A DNA stretch of 64,000 nt, from NCBI RefSeq assembly GCF_036323735.1, contig NC_086033.1:5166968-5230967 (forward strand). Direction: 5' to 3'. The first letter of the stretch is position 1. Each line of letters opens with the position of its first letter. The notes under the pieces were generated by a model that was not told the origin of the DNA, ran no database searches, and saw only the letters and a program-made list of their open reading frames with translations. A program made the translations under genes and the position numbers. This stretch comes from Rattus norvegicus. Taxonomy: Eukaryota; Chordata; Mammalia; Rodentia; Muridae. Below are positions 1 to 10,899 of this stretch, in pieces.

Positions 1-1421
1 CTCACCCAAATATATTTGTTCACATATACAAGCAGAGTATTTTGCAGAATGTGGTTAGTTTCCCAGTTAATGGTAATAGAAGGGATCACCCAGTCTACTA
101 TTGTGGCATAAGAAAAAAAAACCTGGAGTGGAGTAAGTACACAGTGAGCATAGCCTAAAGACAGCTCAGCCAATAAAGTGTATTCCCCTGAAAATCAGAA
201 ATTAGAAATGTGACATCTAGGCTGTTAGCCAAGCCTGCTTAGCAAGGTCACAAGGCCGTGCACAGGAGGCTGATTTCAGGAAACAGAGCACTGGGTGGGG
301 GCAGGTGAGCCTCTTCAGTCCTCTGCTCACTGTTTCCCAGTGCATGCAAAGTGAGCTGCATTTTTCAATATGAGGTCCCTTTACCATACAGTACCTGACA
401 GGGGAAACAAACTACCAGCACAAACAGCTAGGAAATCTCCATAATCACAATCCAAGGTAAAACTTGGACTGGGATGCTATCAGATATAATTCGAGTAAGA
501 GAAGGCTAATTCAAAGCCAAATGCTGGCAGGTATAATCAAACTCAGCCGCAGTCCATGGAAGGGCTGGACAACATTGTACCTTTTCACTTTCTGACTGAT
601 GGACATCTGGGTAATTTTGCTTCATGGCTGCTCTGAGGTGAACCACTACAACACTAATGTGCCACAGTTTCTCTGCTCACACCTACTTCTTCTTCTGGAA
701 TCGCTGTGTCAAAAGGTTGAACTTTCACAACAGTTGTACACAGCTTCTCACAGGGCTACCCATTTGACACCTCCAGGAATGTCTGAGGGTCATCACTGTT
801 CTAAACCCTCCTTACAGATGAGTGAAAATTTTTTCTGATTTTCACTCAGATCAAATGATTTTGAATAACAATGGTTAAGATTGCCACAACACAACACAGG
901 GTGAGTGCTTTGGACGATTTTGAGCCTAAGTTTCTGTCTGAGGCAAAGATGTGATTCCACCTCAGCATAACTCCTGGACATCTTCTGCTTGCAGATTCAA
1001 CTCTAAGCAAATTAATCTTTCAATTAACAAATTCCAGGCCAAACTCCAAAGCCAAGGTATATTCAACCAAGTTTAGGCCAATCTGGAAAGAAAGTGGTGG
1101 CAGGTAATGATTAACATAACCAGGATGCTGAGAAGACACAACAAGCCACATGACCTTCCAGTGTTACTATACACTGAGAGCAAAGAAGGCAGAAGAGCTC
1201 TGAGTCATCAGTTTCGACACTGAGGTATATAGATTTCTCACAGCAGCCTCTCCTCACATCCCTGTACCCTATTCAAGTTTTCTCCAAGTAATATCAATGT
1301 TTATGAATAGTTTTCCCAGTGTAAATAGTTTGAATAGTGATCAAGACCCCATTAAGAACAGTTTAAAATGTAATTGGAAAGATTATGTTTTCTCTTCTTC
1401 TTTCTCTCTCAGGGTGTTTGT

Positions 1422-1422
<1 letters not shown>

Positions 1423-1461
<39 letters not shown>
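1423..1461. repeat. (GT)n microsatellite
   Basis: An uninterrupted run of GT dinucleotides. It is absent from the matching position in block B (about 48,060), where a CT/TA repeat occurs instead. Confidence 0.95.
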
Positions 1462-1463
<2 letters not shown>

Positions 1464-1733
1464 CTTTTACATGTTTCTAAATATGCACATATAGACTTAT
1501 ACAATATATATAAATATTTATATGTGTCTGTGTTCAGAAACTTGATGACTTCACACACACATGTGAAAAAGCACACATATACACACACTTATATATATAA
1601 GACCCCCATATCACAAACAATTAAAACAAACAACTTCCAAAGTACAATATGCACCATAGTCATAAACATGATCACACATATATGTACCCACAAACACACA
1701 AAAAACACCCCCCCCACACACAGAGTCAGAGAG

Positions 1734-1774
1734 AGATGGAGAGAGGGAGAGAGGGAGAGAGGGAGAGAGGGAGA

Positions 1775-1822
<48 letters not shown>
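1734..1822. repeat. (GA)n / GGGAGA microsatellite
   Basis: GAGAGG-type repeats grade into pure GA. The repeat creates spurious Arg-Glu and Ser-Leu ORFs on both strands. The segment from the GT repeat through this GA repeat is missing in block B. Confidence 0.95.
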
Positions 1823-1824
<2 letters not shown>

Positions 1825-2618
1825 AGAAATCATAAGTGAGAAGCAGAAAAGAATGGGGAGGCCATCATGCTGGAGGAACAGTTGTTGAATACAGATTAGG
1901 CAAAGGAAATGTGTCAAGTGAGAGCTTAGACACTGCTCTCCATCCCTTATAGAGTAAACCTGTGTAGGGAATGCACTTCTTGGGCACACTAGGTTGAGAG
2001 AGCTGGACAAAAATATCCCTCTAATCCTCACATATCTCACACAAACCCTCACCCTGAGAGAAGTCTTTCCTACATCCCTGTTCATCCAGTCAGCTCCAGG
2101 ACATAAGCCACAGGAAAGAACACTAAAACACTGACATAAAACAGGACGGACAAACTGCTTCTCAAGCTCTGTCACTAGAAACCACGTATTGGACAGGCAG
2201 AAGGGACCATTTTCAATGTACGGGGAAAAGGAGAGAAAGTCCACAAGCCCCATCATAATTGACAATGAGAGCCATTCTTTTGGCAATTGAACTGAACTCT
2301 AATCAGTTCTGTGCACTACAAAGACGGCTACCTCATGGCATCCCTCTAGCATAATGGCATGTAAGTGTGCAGTGTGTGATCAACAGATCCCCCTTAAGGA
2401 AATGCATTTTCTAGTTGAGCAGGAGGATTTGGTTGTCAATCCTCCAGTTTCTTGCATGAAGCTAACATCACAGAAAGTTTTGTAAATGTTCAAAGAGATG
2501 AACAACTGGATGAGACCTAGGAGAGTGTCTGGATAAGGTGGAGAAAGGTTAAACTGGTTTGACTTGGTTTATGCTTAGATATCAGGAAAACCTGCCCTTG
2601 ATGCTTCATTCATCCTAC

Positions 2619-5565
2619 CTGAGGCTGCTTGTTACACGGATTTTCATACTGGCTTCCCCACAGAACCTTGTTGTTTCCTTAATAGACTCTTCCAGTGCAA
2701 TCTGTTCCCATAGAAGCTCCCTGTTCTCATGCCGTGCTCTCTGGGCACTGTTCTTCAGCTCAAACAACTCAGTTAGGAGGGGGCAGAAGCTGCGGCTGAG
2801 ACACAAAGAAAAAATGGTGACTCCCAGCCAGTCTCCAACTTCCTCCCACGTCTCCAAGTCCATTACTCCTTCTAGGGTCCTGATCTGAAGAGAGTCCCAG
2901 ATTATAGTCCAAGTCCACAGTAGCCATGGAGCATGACCTAGAGACAGGTCAAATGGAGAAAAGAGCCACATTCCAGAAGACTCAGGGCACTTCTCAAAAA
3001 CCTGACACCATTGATTCAAGTTTTTCCCAGAAGAGGACTTAATCCCCATGTGTGCTTATTTGTCCATTTTATTAGAATGTCGCTTGGAGGCCAATCTTTC
3101 TGTGTCCTGTGTGTCCTAGAGCCTTCCTTAGACACAGGCTTCCTGGTCTGCTTCAAACACTAAAAAGCCTGATCCTCACTTTACTTCAAAGATAAGAATG
3201 GGCTGACACATGCTGTGCCCTGTGCTGGGGTCACAACCTTGTAAGTTACTCACCAGTACCAGTCATTTTCCAGTGTGAGGTGTGTACATTTGACCAAAGC
3301 TCTATTGACCTGCTCGCTCATTTTCTTCATGTCGGTCATCACTTCCTGGTGCTGCATCGTGAGCATTTCAGACTCAAAGTTGTTCCTGTGGTAAGGCATG
3401 GTCCAAGGATGAAATAACATTATGAATGAAGGATTCAAGAATTACATGAATTCAGACTGAATCCTGAACTACCCCAGCCTAGGACATGGCACGCCCTTGC
3501 TTCTTGGTACTGGGTCATTTGATATTTATTAAGTTTATTATTGTGAACACGGAGACAGCAGTGCCAGGAAACAGAAGGAGGGAGCTGATTTGCTTGAGCT
3601 CCCTGAGGGGGTTTGAAGGAATAGACTAGCTTGCCAAGAACATTCGAGGACCCTGTGTCACAATCCAGGCTCCAACTTAAGCCCATGAAGACTATTCTCC
3701 TGTTCTTAGGTAACAATTCTCAATCATAGAATCTATTGCTACATGAAAACCCAAAGGAACATGAACAGTATTTACAGGGAAAAGAATTTATAACACGCAC
3801 CAGGAGATTCCCATGTACGTCCACCTGAGCAGATGTGAAATGTTCTACTGCTCACAGTGAGGCTCTCACCCTCATCATTATCATGCCATGGAAATTGACA
3901 CAGGATAATTCTCAGGCCAAATCAGAACATAGAATACCCAGATCTTAAGTGATACACACAAACACACTCACACATGCATACACACACACAAACTCACACA
4001 AAACACACACACTCTCTCTCTCTCTCTCTCTCTCAAATACAATTAGAATGCCAATTAAATATAAGGATGTGGCATTATCTCCAAATACAATGAATAAAAT
4101 CAGAGAAAACCAATGATCCCCTGTTGTCAGTTCAGTCACACACTGTGCGGCTCCAAGTGGGATTAGGCCCCTCCAGCTCTTCACAGGAACTATTGAACCC
4201 AAAGCACCTCCACGTCAATTACAACAATGATTGGTCATAATCAGAGCACCTAGAAATTCCCACAAGCCAACACCTGTCCAGTCTCCTTAAACCACACAAT
4301 GAGAGCTCACACACTACTACCCTCACTCCCAGACTGTGATTCAATCAGGACACAGGCTATGATTTACGTTTGTAGGAATTAAAATAGCCTGTGCCACCAT
4401 CCCATTCCCATCTGAACTTCACATTCTGATGCAATCAGGAAAGTCATTTTGACCATGAGGACACCCTGGAGTTGTAGCCTACTGTGATGTGAGGAAATGT
4501 GGATTTAACAGAACTTGCATTGTGACTACCTGTCATTTAAATTCTTTCCCGGGTAATCGGCCAGGATACTCCTGAGTTCATCTCTCTCCTTCTGCATCTT
4601 CTGGAGAGCAATTTTGATGTTCTCCAAACGCTTCATTCTCTCCTCTTCAACAGGTGTCGTGGAGGGTTGGGACGATGCCTTCTGATCAGACTCTGTAGGT
4701 AGATAAATACCAGTAAACAGGCATATATGTGGACACAGTGTCAAGAAAAACTATGCTTACTCTAAACAGAAGTCTGAGGATGAACAGTTCTACAGATACA
4801 GTGAATCCCTGACAGAGCAAGAAAGCTATCTTTAAGCTGAACTCAGCTAGTTCCCTGTTCCCACCATCAGAGCCATATGATGACATATGCCATCATAGAT
4901 ATAGACCACACCTCCTAAATCCATTCCTCTGTCACTGAAATTCTAAAGCTGGCCTAAACAAGAAGAATTGGAGGACGTTCTCAGCTAATGTCTGATGTGA
5001 GGCAGGTAAGTCCTTGAGTTCAAACTGCTTAACATCTTGAATCCCTAATCATGTGTGTTCAAGGACAAAGTAACTGAGACCTTGATATATGACCAGGAGA
5101 GTATCCCTCTTGGCATCAATTACCCAAGTAATCTACAGGACACTGCTGAGAATGAAGTGTTTCAACAGCCGATCCTGGAAGAGACACTTTGTTATTCTTA
5201 TAAAGGCTCATCCTGGTATTCTTTGACACTGCCCAGGACACTAAAGAGATCCAAGGAAAGCCCCTTGACATATAACAGTTCTTGGTTTTCTGTCAAACTA
5301 ATGATCAGAAATTATTGTGTCTGGGTCAGCCATTAGGAAGACTGAGGCTCTAAATCATACGTCCTACTCCTGGAAGGACCAACACAAGCCAACCTCCTCC
5401 AGGGAGCTCCCCTTGCCCTGCCCAGTACTCACTTGACCTCCTCAAGGACCTTTCCATTCGTCTTCTTCTCCAACGTGATAGAAGGCTAGCCTCCCTCTGC
5501 CTTGGTCTGGTGCCTGCATGGATATGATTGTCCCTCCGAAAGAGACTGAGGATCCTGGAGAACAT
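2619..5565 (-). CDS. Takusan/Speer-family (Dlg5-derived) coiled-coil protein, gene A; exons 1-4, 3' end off window
   Basis: Four coding exons on the minus strand: 5433-5565 (an upstream in-frame Met at 5583 adds six residues), 4530-4692, 3254-3385 and 2619-2795. Donors read GTGAGT, GTAGTC, GTGAGT and GTAGGA; every acceptor ends CAG; joined frames stay open. Exon 1 encodes a basic head starting MFSRILSLFRR. Exon 2 carries a heptad-like run (MKRLENIKIALQKMQKERDE, then LADYPGKNLNDR). Exon 3 carries NNFESEML and MKKMSEQVNRALVKC. Exon 4 carries the ELLWEQIALEE segment and CGEASMKI. This order is the Takusan domain shared by alpha-takusan (reported to bind PSD-95-type scaffolds in brain) and Speer proteins (testis). 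I start at the second Met because paralogue C aligns there. An unspliced exon 4 would stop at once (TAG). I cannot tell which family name applies, or whether the locus is transcribed. Confidence 0.85.
4008..4034. repeat. (CT)n microsatellite in intron 2 of gene A
   Basis: A short CT run after CA-rich sequence. The orthologous tract in gene B (50,226-50,288) has expanded to about twice this length. Confidence 0.9.
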
Positions 5566-5633
5566 GCCTCCTCGGGAACCCATTAGGAAATGAAGGGAAA
5601 TCGCTCAGGCAGTTGGTGTCACCACAACACTGC

Positions 5634-5705
5634 TGACATCACAGAACATTCTAGTGTCTCCTGGATACAAGAGAATTTCCAAGGAAGACACTACCGGTGA
5701 TGTCA
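5634..5705. promoter_or_regulatory. Inverted pair of CRE-like octamers upstream of gene A
   Basis: TGACATCA at 5634-5641 and its reverse complement TGATGTCA at 5698-5705 lie about 70-140 bases upstream of the gene A start. Each is one base from the cAMP-response element TGACGTCA. The pair recurs at 51,882/51,946 (gene B) and 28,134/28,199 (gene C) with 64-65 base spacing. Relic block D has a perfect CRE at the second position. CREM-type factors drive many spermatid promoters, so a germ-cell promoter is a reasonable guess. Confidence 0.45.
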
Positions 5706-6279
5706 CTGGGAAATGCCATAGCTTACTTGCTAACTACCTCCACCCAGACTGACCAGTTTCTGCAGTGGCTTTTCCAGAGACTCACTTTTGAGCCAGGGAA
5801 CACCCATTCGCTCACTCTCCTTCCAGAGCTTCAGAGTTCTCACTCCTTCATTACAACTCAGTTGCTGAGGAGAGGGAGAGTTGTATCAGGCCTTGAAATG
5901 GATAGAACATCTTGGTTAACAGCCAAAGATCTAAAGACCGTGGATGAGGGATATTCTTCTTCCTGAAATGTATAAATCCAGGGTCCGTGCATGTGACATA
6001 TAATCCATTTGCCACAATTTTTACTGTTCCCTAGAGGCCAATATTTTTTCCTACTCCTTTAAATGTATGCAAGCTGGACCTGTTGTTTCATGGATTGTGC
6101 CTTGAGAGGGGTCATGGTTTCAATATATTCACCCATGTTTTTTCCTGAAAAAACCCATTTTGTGCAATGGAAACTCCCTTTTCCTGGCAAAAAAGCTTCT
6201 CAGGTATAGAGCAAACATCAAATTGTAAACTTTCTGTCCATTCTTAAAGTTAAAATCCCCAAAAGTGAGGGAGGAACTG

Positions 6280-6430
6280 AGACCCAAGCGAGAGCCATGG
6301 AGGGGCAGAATGCAGAGGTGCTGCTGGCCAAGGAAGAGCAGGAGGAAGCAGAGAAGCTGTAGCACATCATGGTGCACTGGGAGCTAGAATTGGAGTTCAA
6401 CCTGGGCAACCTGCTGGCTTCACTCTGAGG
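6280..6430 (+). pseudogene. Rrs1-ps: Rrs1 pseudogene fragment (block A)
   Basis: From the ATG at 6297, the translation MEGQNAEVLLAKEEQEEAEK, then an in-frame TAG, then VHWELELEFNLGNLLAS matches the N-terminus of RRS1, the ribosome biogenesis regulatory protein. The functional protein is several hundred residues long; only about the first 45 codons remain here. The same TAG stop is present in block B, so the copy was already dead before the segmental duplication. It is probably a truncated retrocopy; no poly(A) tail is seen. Confidence 0.8.
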
Positions 6431-6688
6431 ACCTACAGGGTGCTTAACCATCATTTATAACTCAGTATCTGGTGTCTCTCTGGCCACCGTTGGAACTGCA
6501 TTCAGAGGAACCACAGACAAAAGTCATCCAAAGAACAATTCACCAAAATAAATAAAAATTAGTACATTTTTCTTTCAAAAAGGCATACAAATGTATGGTC
6601 AAGTCAAACAAAACCCAAGGAAACACAAGAAATGAAATATTTCACAACAACCCAAGAGTGCAAGAAACAGTATAAAAACAATCTCTTA

Positions 6689-6750
6689 GGGGTTGGGAAT
6701 TTAGCTCAGTGGTAGAGCAAGGCCCCGGGTCGGTCCCCAGCACCAAAAAA

Positions 6751-6782
<32 letters not shown>

Positions 6783-6786
6783 AAAG
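6689..6786 (+). mobile_element. ID SINE (block A specific)
   Basis: It has the GGGGTTGGG...TTTAGCTCAGTGGTAGAGC start and GGTCCCCAGCACC end of rat ID elements, followed by an A-rich tail; the middle of the tRNA-like body is deleted. Flanking target-site copies ACAATCTCTTA and CCAATCTTTTA are visible. Block B has an empty site at about 52,940, so insertion followed the duplication (or B lost it). Confidence 0.92.
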
Positions 6787-6789
6787 ACC

Positions 6790-8530
6790 AATCTTTTAAA
6801 TCTATAATAATTCTATATGTATTTCTTGAAATAGCAGTTGGAGGAAGCAGGCTGTCATGCTCTTATAAGTTCCATAGCCTCATCAACCCTTGTGACAATC
6901 TACACCTGTTTGATTTTTTCTTAAGCACAGATATGTGTGAGTTAGAATCCCGAGGTCTGTCTGTCTGTGATCAGACTGTAAACTGTAGTCAATGTAACAC
7001 TGGCAATCATTAGCCACAATCTTCAAGTTTCCCTTGTAACATCAGAGCACTGCCATAACTTTGGAAAGCAAAACTCACCCTCCACCAAACTATCCTCCAA
7101 AATCCAGTCTCTCCAAAACACCAAGTCCATTCCTCATGCTATAAAGTATGACGGCCAAGCCTTGCATATGAAGGATCGATATTGCAGGCTCTAATACCTC
7201 ACCAAAGAGACATTGCCCTAAATTCTTTTACAAGTCCGGTTTCCATGATAAGAGTTATATTAAAATATTATCCCAATCTAGACCTGTTTCCCTGGGTTGG
7301 CACATGCCACGTGTTTTCTCGAATGACTCCTTTTTTAAGCCAACATTCTATTACAAATATTACAAATTTTCAACCATACCCAATAACTTAAAAGCCAGTC
7401 ACCTATAGCCAAGACATGTAAAGCTTATTATACATTTAAAACCAAACAGAAAAAAATGAAGTGACTACACATATCTTTAGTACTTAGATCAAACACCATT
7501 TTTACTTCTTTAGCTGTCATTTTAAAAGAAGCACCTTGTTACCTGTTGATTCCAAATATCACAGTCAAAGATTTCTCTAAGAGAAACAGCTAACAGCTCC
7601 ATTACCATAGAAGCTTTGAAGCTGCTGGCACCTTTAAGGCCAGCTAGTGTAGACATTGAGCCAGCCCCCTGGGGAGCTTCCCCAGTGGACAGACCTAGGC
7701 TCCTAGCTACATTCCTCCATTGAGGCAGGATTCAGTCAGAGACACACATGGCAGTTAACACCAGAGATAACCAGTTATCTAGGATGCTGGGCTCCAAAGG
7801 TCAATTGAAACTGTTTTATTTATTTGTTCCTTTCTTGAAAGGACTTAAAACTAAATCAAGGGGGAAATCAACCAGCATTTAAAGTTTTCAACATTTTTTC
7901 TTTTAAACATGAAACACAAAACATTCAAGCAACAAGAAGCACAACCCAGACATACATTGACATCCATGGACAGCTTGGTGCAACAAGGACAGACAATAGA
8001 CATAGAGGGAAGGAGCTAGATGGTGTCCCACCAAAGGGACCCAGATATCCTACCTAAAGGACCCAGAACCAGAAATGAGCACTTCTCCAATAGAAGCCAG
8101 CAAGGAGGCAGGATGTCCCTAGGAGAGCTCTTAAAAAGCTTAATCTCACTTTCCTTCTTTTGCCAAAGCATCTGTGGAGAGTCTGGGAGGAATGTTTTTC
8201 TCAAACCATTTTCTCTCTTGTCTAGGGTGTAAACTGTCTCTAATCAGGGTCCAAAGACTAAAAGCATCGATGAGAATTAACTTTGCTTCTCTAGATTTTA
8301 GCATAACTCTAAAAGAACACGTACACAAAAACATTTGACCATTATTACCTTGTCCCTTTTTACAAGGTTTACTCACCAGTACCCCAAATCTTTATTTTTC
8401 TTTGCACGTGCTTTCAATGCCCACGGTGCTTCTGTATCCTGCTTACTGGGACCTTTCCTGGCCCATTTTCCCCAATACGTCCCTCCTTCACTGGCCGGCT
8501 TCCTGGGACCATCTCGTCAGGTTGTCCTCT
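6790..8530. other. Intergenic block A, no gene seen
   Basis: This stretch aligns with block B 52,940-54,690. Block A has about 107 bases around 7,675-7,782 that block B lacks. The part next to the LTR (about 7,990-8,530) is probably degenerate ERV leader/gag-region sequence. ORFs here are short, and those also seen in block B lie on transposon sequence. Confidence 0.5.
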
Positions 8531-8978
8531 CTTTTCCAATCTTGGTGGGACCTCCATTTGATGATGCCTGTGTCATCAGGACACTCAGAACCGGGCATAG
8601 GCCTATAAGAGTTAAGAAGAAACACACACTCGGGTCATTCGTGTTAAAAGAAGGCTGTCCACGCTTTACTGAGATCTCCTTATATACCAGAGGCAAAAGC
8701 CGTGGAAAAACAATAAAGCAGGTGAAAACCCCAACCAGGAAAATAGGAAAACAGGAAAAATCTGCATCGTGGCAAGTCCCGGCCCCAACACAGGGGCGTA
8801 AACAACTTCTTAACAATAAGAAGCTGAAAGGCTCAGCAAGAGGAATGGGTGCCATGGAAGGTCCTGGCCCCAAATCAGGGACCGAGAGAAGCTGCCAAGG
8901 GTGTAAACAACTTCTGTCCATAGTAGGCTGAAAGGCACAGCAAGGGGGAAGGGAAACACTCCAAGGTAGGGCCCAACA
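8466..8978 (-). mobile_element. ERV LTR with tRNA-Gln primer-binding site (block A)
   Basis: On the minus strand an LTR of about 420 bp runs from TGTTGGGC (8978) to the terminal CA (8559-8560). It contains a TATATAAGG box, a polyadenylation-like region and two diverged copies of a roughly 75-bp U3 unit (about 8,770-8,945), as expected of enhancer repeats. Two bases beyond the LTR end, 8539-8556 matches the primer-binding site complementary to tRNA-Gln with one difference. At 8466 the leader runs into an ATG GGC CAG start typical of gammaretroviral gag, stopped after seven codons. The rest of the internal region is unrecognisable. It is shared with block B. Confidence 0.75.
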
Positions 8979-9039
8979 GGCTAATATAAATATATATTGG
9001 AAAAACTAAAACACTGTATATGAAGAAAAATAATTAAAA

Positions 9040-9890
9040 AGTGCTACATATCTAAGCATAACATTCATAATAAAAGAAACTCAAATGACAGAAATTCATA
9101 AGAAATATTCATCATCCTTCTACATCACGCAAATGCAAATCAAAATTACTCTGAGATCACTTTTCACACTTGTCAGTATGACTAAGTTTAATAACACATG
9201 TGACAACTCAAGCTGACTGGGTTATGGAGCAAGGGGAACATTCATACTCTCCTGGTGGAAAGGCAAACTTCTACAGCAACTTCGGAGATCAGTATGATGG
9301 TTCTTCAGGAAGGTGAAAATTGTTGTACCTTAAGATACAACTCCAGGTCTCATGTCCAGATGTTGATTTATCCTAGAATACAGACCCTTGCTCAACCATG
9401 TTCAGTGAAGCTCATTTATAATGCTTAGAATTTGGAAATATTTAAGTTGTCCCTTAACGGATGAATGCATAAAGAAAACGTGGTGCATTTACAGACTGCA
9501 TTGCTGCTTAACAATTACAAAAGGCAAAAAGGGAAGCATGCACTATGCAGGACAATGAATGGATCTAGTAAAAGTCATTCTGGATGAGGCAATCCAGACT
9601 GAAAGAGACAAATGGGATACATATTCACTGAAATGTGGGTGTGGGTGTTAGCTGTTGATTCTTCAATCTGTGTGACTGTATGATCAGTTTAGTGTGAGGG
9701 TCTAGGGACGTGGGCCAGACTGTCCTCATTTAGGGAAGTACAAGTTCAGTCATGGATGGCTGAGGGACACTGTCAGGGATAGGAATGTGAAATGTGAAGA
9801 GACAGGGAGAGGGCAGCAATGGAGGGAACATAGAGACGGAGAGTAAAATGAGGCGCTGTATCGAAGCCTAAGAGAGTAGAAACCCTAATT
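9040..9890 (+). mobile_element. Old L1 fragment, ORF2 3' end (block A)
   Basis: The sequence has the character of the end of L1 ORF2 and its 3'UTR: CAAATGCAAATCAAAATTAC, then CTCCTGGTGGAAAGG, then GGACAATGAATGGATCTAG. It carries many stops and indels and represents an old Lx-like subfamily. The matching fragment in block B is at 55,190-56,030. Confidence 0.75.
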
Positions 9891-10083
9891 GCTTTTTAAA
9901 TTGTTTTATAAAGGTAACTAATGCAAGGAGAGAAGTTAAAATGGTGATTGGGTTCATCTATGTGAAATTTCAATAATAAGTAAGTCACAACAGTTATGGA
10001 TTTTGACTTTCAATGAACCTGTTACAGATAATGAATATCTAGTCCATATGGAGACATCTGTCACCATCTATTATACACTAGTC

Positions 10084-10545
10084 ATTTTATTTGTTTACAT
10101 TTCAAATGTCATCCCCATCATTGGTCTCTCCACTTTGAACCCCCATACCCTCCCAATCCTCTTTGTTTCTAAGAGGCCACTCCTCCATCTACCCACCCAC
10201 TTCCTCTTCACCCCTCTAGCATCCCCCTTCTCTGGGACATCAAGTTTCTACAGGGCCAGTTGCCTCCCATCCCAGAGATGTCAGATGAGCCAGTTGTTGC
10301 TACACATGCTCTACACTATATGTATCAGGAGCCATAGCCCGGACCATATATCCTCTTTAGTTGGTAGTTTAGTCCCGAGGAACTCTGAAGGCTCCAGTTA
10401 ATTGATATTGTTGTTCTTCATATTGGGTTCCAATCCCCTTCATCTCCTTCAGGCTTTTCCCTAACTCTTTCATTGTGGTCCCCAGGCTTAGTCCAATGGT
10501 TGGCTGTGAATATCTGCATCTGTGACTTGAACAGAGGCACATGCG
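10084..10545 (-). mobile_element. Old L1 3'UTR fragment, minus strand (block A)
   Basis: It starts with the reverse complement of a CATTTGAAATGTAAAC-type L1 3' end and continues through pyrimidine-rich 3'UTR sequence (CCCCCATACCCTCCCAATCC, ACCCACCCACTTCC). It is oriented opposite to the L1 piece just before it, so it is an independent insertion. Shared with block B at 56,236-56,700. Confidence 0.75.
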
Positions 10546-10880
10546 AGGCTAGAAGGAAGCCTCAGACTCCAAAGGTAATAGGATGTAATTCTGTATTTTC
10601 CCAGAAGATGGCGACATAGGATCCTTTTCACAAACTTGTTTCTCACTAACCTCTTAGTTCTGTCCAGCATGTCAGGGAAGTTCCGCAATGTGCTCTGTGA
10701 CTGAAGATCCTTCTGCTTGCTGGAACTCGATCCGCTGCGTGGAATACTCTCGATCGGCGATGGGCGTCTGGGTCGGTGGACGCAATGACTCCAGGAACTG
10801 TGAATGAATGGACTGAGTTGAGCAGACATTGAATTCATCTGAGGGGTTGGCATCTCCAGAACCTGCAGCTTAGCATCCAT
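10488..10880 (-). CDS. Unidentified CpG-rich ORF or exon, conserved between blocks A and B
   Basis: A 130-codon ORF starts at 10,880 in CpG-rich sequence, with an SPFIHSSWSHCVHRPRRPSP segment and a Ser-rich stretch. A good donor (AG then GTTAGT) follows DRTKR on the minus strand near 10,650, so the real coding part could be a first exon of about 75 codons, with the rest being intron and L1. The block B copy (57,036 down to 56,701) keeps the same start and the same donor, with a few amino-acid differences. I do not recognise the protein. It could also be a decayed retrocopy with a chance ORF. Confidence 0.3.
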   Translation of the reverse strand: MDAKLQVLEMPTPQMNSMSAQLSPFIHSSWSHCVHRPRRPSPIESIPRSGSSSSKQKDLQSQSTLRNFPDMLDRTKRLVRNKFVKRILCRHLLGKYRITSYYLWSLRLPSSLACASVQVTDADIHSQPLD

Positions 10881-10899
10881 GGATCCAGGAGAGCACAGT

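Larger units (their letters stand above)
1..2560. other. 3' flank / last intron of Takusan-like gene A, non-coding
   Basis: No gene is visible apart from microsatellites. By comparison with block B, where exon 5 lies at 46,471-46,590, this stretch is the intron between exons 4 and 5 of gene A. Exon 5 itself would fall about 90-210 bases left of the window. Short ORFs here overlap simple repeats and are not credible. Confidence 0.6.

Noticed and set aside
1374..2286. ORFs of 153 and 186 codons rich in Val-Cys, Arg-Glu or Ser-Leu repeats
   Set aside because: They are translations of the GT and GA microsatellites and are absent from block B, so they are not genes.
8335..8931. 198-codon plus-strand ORF over the LTR
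   Set aside because: It runs antisense to the LTR, is broken into parts in block B and has no family resemblance.
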